A DNA stretch of 33,653 bases from positions 1 to 33,653 of IMG/VR virus record IMGVR_UViG_3300031962_000019; one strand, 5' to 3'. Shown piece after piece: positions 30,031-33,653 of this stretch. Each line of letters opens with the position of its first letter. The stretch's first letter is position 1. The translations under genes and the position numbers were made by a program. Under the pieces are notes generated by a model that worked only from the letters and a program-made list of their open reading frames with translations, did not search any database and was not told the DNA's origin. This DNA is from a virus.

Positions 30031-31442
30031 TTACTCATCACCGCCAATACACGACCTAAGCGAGCCAGACGCTTAGACTCACGAAACTTTTTAACAATAT
30101 CAGCATGGACACTCTGAGTAGTAAGAGGGGTCTGGATATATCGCTCTATCTTCCAGCCCTGAGAGATGAAGATATGTACGTAATCAGTAAACCAGATAGA
30201 CTGCGTAGAATTCTCTTCGTCCGTATAGTCACTCATGAGAAAGGCAAGACGCCCCTGGAATTCATCGGGAATAGTTCGGGCCATGCGTTCAAAGAAAGCA
30301 AGGTATGCATCACACCCATATCGGCTAATGCTATGCTCACCGTAGCCATCATCTTTCTTCTTGAAGTAGGGAGGGTCCCAGAAAATAAGTTTTGCGTCTG
30401 CCGTTCTCTCCGGCCATCCCTGTGTATCAAGGTTATGCAGTGCAATATCATCGCGGCAAGGATGTGCATCATAGGCCAATACCTGTCTGTTAAGTGCCTT
30501 GCACACATCTATGGTTGTCCCTGATCCTGCCATCGGATCAAGCACCATATCACCCTGCTCGGTCCAGAAGTATAAACAATGCGCTATCAGTTGACCAGGA
30601 ATGCGCCCTGGATAGTCACGCCCAAATCGATCATCGCATTTTGGGAAATTCCAGACATCATAAGGCTGGACGGTAATGTCTAATGTTTTCATGATTTCCA
30701 GATCAGTGAGTTGGCGATCTTGTGTTTGAAGTTGCTTGACCTCTTGCATCTGTTCCTCAGCCTTCACTTCCTGGTAAGCCTTCGTTAAGCTCATCGTCCC
30801 TTGCTTCACTGCTTCTTTGCGTTGTGGGTCTTTGGCGACTGCTTTAGCACGATACATGGTGCGAGGTGAGGAGCCTTTAGACGTGGCAGCTTTAGCTACG
30901 GATTTGCCTTGATCTTTCACCGTGTTAGTGCCTTGAGGCACTAACACGGTATCCTCTTTTTGTGTCTGACCAAATCTACCAGATGCACCACGTTCCTGAT
31001 GACTAGAAGTTTCCTTTGACTTTTGCTGTTTCCGAGTTAACGCCTCTTGCTCTAACTTCGCAAGCTCTTGCTGAAATCCTTCTAACTCTAAAAGCAGAAT
31101 AGCTTTTTGCCCTTCATTGATATGGCGACGTTCGATATTCGCGTTGAGTGCGTGAATACTTTCCTCTGCTTTGTGCTCATATCGGAAGACAGTCACAGGA
31201 AGAGAGGTGATATTCAGTTCTTGAGCAAATCGCCATCGATGAACACCGTCTAAAATACACCCATCGGGTGTAGTATGCAGGGGCGTCTGTACATATCCTG
31301 CTTTGGCAATACCAGTACGCAGGGATTGTGCATCCGTTTCTGACATAGGAATGCTTACCGCAACTGGATGCGGTCGTAGGTCACGAGGATGGACATATTG
31401 TATTGTCGGCTTCTTTTCTTGCGTCACAGTGCCTACAGCCAT
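30027..31442 (-). CDS. ParB-like domain fused to adenine/cytosine DNA methyltransferase
   Basis: 471 residues, ATG 31442 directly after the previous stop. The N-terminal ParB/sulfiredoxin-like domain (residues about 14-110) has the box GCILDGVHRWRFAQE (61-75) and RRHINEGQKAILLLE (105-119). A Gln/Lys-rich linker holds a perfect DNA inverted repeat at 30919-30950. The C-terminal methyltransferase has a YPGRIPGQLIAHCL-type motif X, motif I LDPMAGSGTT (301-310) and motif IV WDPPYFKKKDDGYG (355-368). The order motif I then DPPY fits an amino-methyltransferase acting on A-N6 or C-N4. It likely protects phage DNA from host restriction or marks it; the ParB part may direct it to a site. Confidence 0.85.
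   Translation of the reverse strand: MAVGTVTQEKKPTIQYVHPRDLRPHPVAVSIPMSETDAQSLRTGIAKAGYVQTPLHTTPDGCILDGVHRWRFAQELNITSLPVTVFRYEHKAEESIHALNANIERRHINEGQKAILLLELEGFQQELAKLEQEALTRKQQKSKETSSHQERGASGRFGQTQKEDTVLVPQGTNTVKDQGKSVAKAATSKGSSPRTMYRAKAVAKDPQRKEAVKQGTMSLTKAYQEVKAEEQMQEVKQLQTQDRQLTDLEIMKTLDITVQPYDVWNFPKCDDRFGRDYPGRIPGQLIAHCLYFWTEQGDMVLDPMAGSGTTIDVCKALNRQVLAYDAHPCRDDIALHNLDTQGWPERTADAKLIFWDPPYFKKKDDGYGEHSISRYGCDAYLAFFERMARTIPDEFQGRLAFLMSDYTDEENSTQSIWFTDYVHIFISQGWKIERYIQTPLTTQSVHADIVKKFRESKRLARLGRVLAVMSK
30919..30950. repeat. Perfect 14-bp inverted repeat inside the ParB/methyltransferase gene
   Basis: ACCGTGTTAGTGCC (30919-30932), a 4-base loop TTGA (30933-30936) and the exact complement (30937-30950) lie within the linker of the gene. 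Such a perfect 14-bp arm inside coding DNA is rare by chance. On the plus strand TATCCTCTTTTTG follows, so it could also act as a terminator for plus-strand transcripts. It encodes VPQGTNTV in the linker. Confidence 0.85.
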
Positions 31443-31715
31443 CTATAGCGACCTCTCTTCAATGAAGCGACGACATGCATAGACCAGGCTCAATCGAGCC
31501 GTTTCAATAGATAATTTATGCTCAGCAATAGGGTACGGGAATGCAAGTTCAATAATGCGTTGGCAGTTCTCAGCGTGTTCTTCAAGAAGAAGCAATTGCC
31601 GCCCAAACTCTATCCAGTCCTCATCGGCATTACTCTTCACCGCCTCGTCTCTACAGGAAGCAAGCCAATCAGCTTCTTTTTGTCGCCTCTTAAATTCGTC
31701 TAAGCTAACAAGCAT
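31443..31715 (-). CDS. Hypothetical helical protein
   Basis: 90 residues, ATG 31715 directly after the previous stop (GATATAG-ATG). Mostly helical and charged (LDEFKRRQKEADWLASCRDEAVKSNADEDWIEFGRQLLLLEEHAE) with a hydrophobic C-terminal helix (LSIETARLSLVYACRRFIEE). No family is recognised. It lies just before the ParB/methyltransferase fusion and may be part of the same unit. Confidence 0.65.
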   Translation of the reverse strand: MLVSLDEFKRRQKEADWLASCRDEAVKSNADEDWIEFGRQLLLLEEHAENCQRIIELAFPYPIAEHKLSIETARLSLVYACRRFIEERSL

Positions 31716-31925
31716 CTATATCTCGCTCTCATTGCGTTGTTTTAGCGTCGGTATATCATCGGTTGCCCCAGGTATCCGCTTGCCTTGCTCACGAAAACAC
31801 GCTGTCAATGGCGGTGTATCCAATCCGATGAGTTGGCGACCTATCCCGCTAATGATCTCGCTGGCTGATTCTATAGCGGCGATAGCCAGGGCAAGGTTGT
31901 TATCGCCATGTTTAGACTCGCTCAT
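31716..31925 (-). CDS. Hypothetical 69-residue protein
   Basis: Start ATG 31925 (MSESKHGDNNLALAIAAIES) is chosen because GGAGGAGGGCT precedes it directly; a longer frame upstream lacks a site. Helical N-terminus (LALAIAAIESASEIISGIGRQLIGL), polar C-terminus. It overlaps the previous gene by 14 bases. No family is recognised. Confidence 0.65.
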   Translation of the reverse strand: MSESKHGDNNLALAIAAIESASEIISGIGRQLIGLDTPPLTACFREQGKRIPGATDDIPTLKQRNESEI

Positions 31926-32229
31926 AGCCCTCCTCCTCAACCTGCTTCGCTAGCGGACCCGCAATCCAGGTGATGCGACACTCGCCAAGCTCTTGTAGAT
32001 AGTGCAGCATTTGTCGCAGCGTGGTGAAATCGGTCACCTGGAGCGATCTCGTATGCACATGTACCGTGCCATCGGGATACATCGAACCGAACGCAGTGAT
32101 ATACACGACAGGCTTCCCCGCGCGCTTCTTGCTGTTATCGCAGCGCAGTTCGAAGATGCCATGGGATGGCGTCGTGTGCGGGATAGGTTGTAGTTGCACT
32201 TTCGGTCTCATGCTCATGTGCGTCTGCAT
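31912..32229 (-). CDS. Hypothetical 105-residue protein
   Basis: ATG 32229 with GAGGG 5-6 bases upstream. Strand-rich start (HGIFELRCDNSKKRAGKPVVYITAFGSMYPDGTVHVHTRSLQV) and a helical, acidic end (TLRQMLHYLQELG ... AKQVEEEGYERV). No family is recognised. It is the first gene of the long coupled cluster; the 180 bases between it and the terminator at 32411-32461 hold no clear promoter that I can name. Confidence 0.65.
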   Translation of the reverse strand: MQTHMSMRPKVQLQPIPHTTPSHGIFELRCDNSKKRAGKPVVYITAFGSMYPDGTVHVHTRSLQVTDFTTLRQMLHYLQELGECRITWIAGPLAKQVEEEGYERV

Positions 32230-32410
32230 TAGCCCTCATCATCATGACTACAGTACAAGGGACGGTAGAGCGTGTGTCATCGAGCAATCGGGAACAACGA
32301 GGCTTGCAACCTGGGGATAGCGTACGTGCTGGTGTGGTGTGATCCTTGTGAGTCCCATAACCCCTCCTGCGGCCTCGCTGTTGTGTCTCTCGAAAGAAGG
32401 AAACCTCATG

Positions 32411-32461
32411 AAAAACAAAAAGGCGTTCAGCCTCAAGATGCTCTCCTGAGAACTGAACGCC
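32411..32461 (-). terminator. Intrinsic terminator
   Basis: On the minus strand GGCGTTCAG (32461-32453) pairs with CTGAACGCC (32430-32422) across a 22-base loop and is followed by TTTTTGTTTTTC. A good stem plus U-rich tail; it ends the short gene at 32493-32735. Confidence 0.8.
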
Positions 32462-32492
32462 TGGAATATCTCGTATCCTGAGATACGTTTAC

Positions 32493-32735
32493 CTACGTTC
32501 GGTGTTTTCTTGGCTTCCCCGGCGGTTTGATGGGTGCATCCCATTGGACCTTGCCAGGTTTGCCGCCAGACCAGGGAACACACATCCGTGCATTACCGCT
32601 GACCTTTTGCTTGAGCCAACTAATTGCCTCGTTAAGATCGTCCAATAAGGAAATAATCCAAAGGTGGTCAAGGTTAGGATACCGTTTTTCCAGGACAATC
32701 TTAAACTCCCCCGTCGTGATCATGTCTTCACTCAT
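32493..32735 (-). CDS. Hypothetical 80-residue protein
   Basis: ATG 32735 with GAAGG a few bases upstream. The N-terminal 45 residues are helical (TGEFKIVLEKRYPNLDHLWIISLLDDLNEAISWLKQ). The C-terminus is basic with Pro/Gly and a final KPRKHRT, suitable for nucleic-acid contact. It stands alone, between the promoter-like leader (32786-32864) and the terminator 32411-32461, so it is a single-gene transcript. Function unknown. Confidence 0.7.
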   Translation of the reverse strand: MSEDMITTGEFKIVLEKRYPNLDHLWIISLLDDLNEAISWLKQKVSGNARMCVPWSGGKPGKVQWDAPIKPPGKPRKHRT

Positions 32736-32785
32736 GACCTTCGCCCCTGTCGCGTCATAAGCTTGTTACAAATCATACCATACAG

Positions 32786-32845
32786 ATTGTGGCTTTACAA
32801 TGTGGATGTAGCACTAATCTCCCATCGACGTTGATGAGAAGCTAG
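32786..32845 (-). promoter_or_regulatory. Two-hairpin leader ahead of the 80-residue gene
   Basis: On the minus transcript CTAGCTTCTCATC (32845-32833) pairs at 12 of 13 positions (three G-U) with GATGGGAGATTAG (32826-32814). A smaller ATTGT/ACAAT hairpin (32801-32797 with 32790-32786) follows. The first hairpin starts only about 4 bases after the predicted start site. Possible stabiliser or regulatory leader. Confidence 0.45.
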
Positions 32846-32855
32846 TTGTCAGAAT

Positions 32856-32864
32856 AGTATAACA
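32856..32864 (-). promoter_or_regulatory. Extended -10 promoter ahead of the 80-residue gene
   Basis: The minus strand reads CTGTTATACTAT: TATACT (32861-32856) preceded by TGT, the same motif as at 16517-16525 and 1275-1283. No good -35 is visible. Third member of a phage-wide promoter family. Confidence 0.55.
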
Positions 32865-32894
32865 GAGATGTAGCATACAGAGTGCAATGAGTTT

Positions 32895-32947
32895 TGAGTC
32901 ACTGTGACTCACTCTTTACCCTAATTTCACATTGTCATAATGACTCA
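32895..32947. repeat. TGAGTCA half-sites: one inverted pair and one further copy
   Basis: TGAGTCA (32895-32901) and TGACTCA (32905-32911) form a 7-bp inverted repeat with a 3-base centre. A further TGACTCA lies at 32941-32947, across the stop of the upstream gene. The group sits about 35-90 bases upstream of the -10 box, so it may be an operator or activator site. Confidence 0.5.
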
Positions 32948-33268
32948 TTCTTCACCGCCAAATCCGCCCTCTTCCGTTTCGCCTCGCGCTATCTGCTGCT
33001 TTACCTCCTCCGCAAGACGGGCTAATCCCGATGGCATAGAAGCACGCAGCGCATCCAGGTGCTCGCTAAGGGCTTGCAACTTGGCCAACATGTCAAGTTG
33101 CAGATAGATCGGGAGTAAGTCGATCACGTTGTATCTGCGTGCGTCCCGGCGAAAGAGCGCCTCTTCCACCTCAGATTCGACATACGTTCTGAGTCTTGCG
33201 ATCACGTCGTCACGGCTGATCGGCACACTGCGATTGATCCGTGCCTGCTCTTTGGCGTGGTCATCCAT
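32945..33268 (-). CDS. Hypothetical helical protein
   Basis: About 107 residues from ATG 33268 (or 33271), overlapping the previous stop. Helical throughout (DDVIARLRTYVESEVEEALFRRDARRYNVIDLLPIYLQLDMLAKLQALSEHLDALRA), with a Gly/Glu-rich tail (GETEEGGFGGEE). No family is recognised. It is followed by the TGAGTCA repeats and a promoter for the next transcript. Confidence 0.65.
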   Translation of the reverse strand: MDDHAKEQARINRSVPISRDDVIARLRTYVESEVEEALFRRDARRYNVIDLLPIYLQLDMLAKLQALSEHLDALRASMPSGLARLAEEVKQQIARGETEEGGFGGEE

Positions 33269-33653
33269 CATTGTACTCCCAATGCTTCTTGAGGCTCCCT
33301 GGAAGCGGTGTGTCTCGCTCTACTGCTGACAGTCTGCCAGATACACGAGGTACATTCACCGTATCGGTCGGAAAAAGGACGTTAGCGGCCATGAGCCGAG
33401 GGTGTGAGTGCGATAGATCATAAGTTGGTGAGCCTGCCGCTGTAAGGGCACGCAGCACCGCGCTATGCGTTCGCGGCATGTGCAATACGGGCAGTGGACG
33501 ACTGGTCGCAGGTAACGGGGCTGCGAGCGCAAGGATTGCGACATCGACACATTTACCGCAGTTGGTACAGTAGTTACCACTCAGCGGAGTGCCGTGACGA
33601 CAATACGGACACATTTTTGTAGGGGGGCGAGGAGGGGTGACATCCCACTCCTC
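33261..33653 (-). CDS. Zinc-ribbon protein, probably partial (open to right edge)
   Basis: The frame is open from the window edge. The first ATG (33614) has no ribosome binding site, and the upstream codons read sensibly, so the true start may lie outside. CPYCRHGTPLSGNYCTNCGKC is a classic double CxxC zinc ribbon. After it come Pro/Ala-rich segments and a Val/Pro-rich middle. Many phage and bacterial proteins carry such a ribbon at one end; its role here is unknown. Confidence 0.6.
   Translation of the reverse strand, partial: EEWDVTPPRPPTKMCPYCRHGTPLSGNYCTNCGKCVDVAILALAAPLPATSRPLPVLHMPRTHSAVLRALTAAGSPTYDLSHSHPRLMAANVLFPTDTVNVPRVSGRLSAVERDTPLPGSLKKHWEYNDG

Noticed and set aside
32248-32583. 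Minus-strand frame of 111 residues
   Set aside because: It runs through the terminator 32411-32461 and overlaps the better supported gene at 32493-32735.

Overview
This window is the structural and packaging half of a tailed double-stranded DNA phage or prophage. Every convincing gene lies on the minus strand, so transcription runs from high to low coordinates. The non-contractile (siphovirus-like) reading rests on a gpG/gpGT-type tail chaperone with a -1 frameshift site, a tail-tube-like protein, HK97-type neck proteins and the start of a tape measure protein. No sheath or baseplate gene is visible. No integrase, repressor, lysis gene or replication gene is seen, so lysogeny cannot be judged. 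The host is uncertain. The DUF1003-type membrane protein, the Rv2179c-type exonuclease and many short zinc-ribbon proteins suggest a Chloroflexota or Actinomycetota phage, but this is only a guess.

Layout in transcription order. (A) 33653-32411: two small genes, a promoter-like leader, one small gene and a terminator. (B) 32229-26776: a tightly coupled run of small unknown genes around a ParB-like/DNA methyltransferase fusion, an HNH-like zinc protein, a 34-residue single-span membrane protein and a DUF1003-type protein. Most junctions are ATGA stop/start overlaps. (C) 26768-24926: small and large terminase. (D) 24918-23478: small genes, including a decayed paralogue of the prohead protease. 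(E) 23477-19491: a tRNA-like remnant, then a 1256-residue portal protein fused to a 2H phosphoesterase domain, a Lys/Ala-rich segment and a MuF-like tail. (F) 19494-17635: small genes and an Rv2179c-type 3'-5' exonuclease, closed by a strong hairpin. (G) 17519-16607: a consensus TTGACA-N17-TATAAT promoter with a palindrome in its spacer drives three small genes, one of them probably a DNA-binding protein, closed by a hairpin. (H) 16525-12978: a leader RNA element, the protease/scaffold fusion and the major capsid protein, closed by two perfect hairpins. (I) 12819-3618: two tandem paralogous adhesin-like proteins, decoration-like proteins and the neck/tail-completion genes. (J) 3593-1933: a second leader element and the tail tube protein. 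(K) 1903-1305: the tail chaperone with its frameshift extension. (L) 1283-1: a promoter, a third leader element and the tape measure protein, which runs off the left edge.

The most unusual signal is a short structured leader that occurs three times (1191-1251, 3546-3593, 16453-16496). Each copy begins with the decamer AGTGCTTTAG, continues with a small hairpin that covaries between copies, and ends in a GGCCA...TGGCC-type hairpin. That last hairpin either hides the ribosome binding site (capsid protease, tail tube) or precedes a run of Ts (tape measure). Two copies sit just downstream of near-identical extended -10 promoters. This looks like a phage-specific RNA switch coordinating late gene expression. 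The second notable item is the portal fusion, which would place a 2',5'/cyclic-phosphodiesterase-type enzyme fold at the DNA gateway of the virion.
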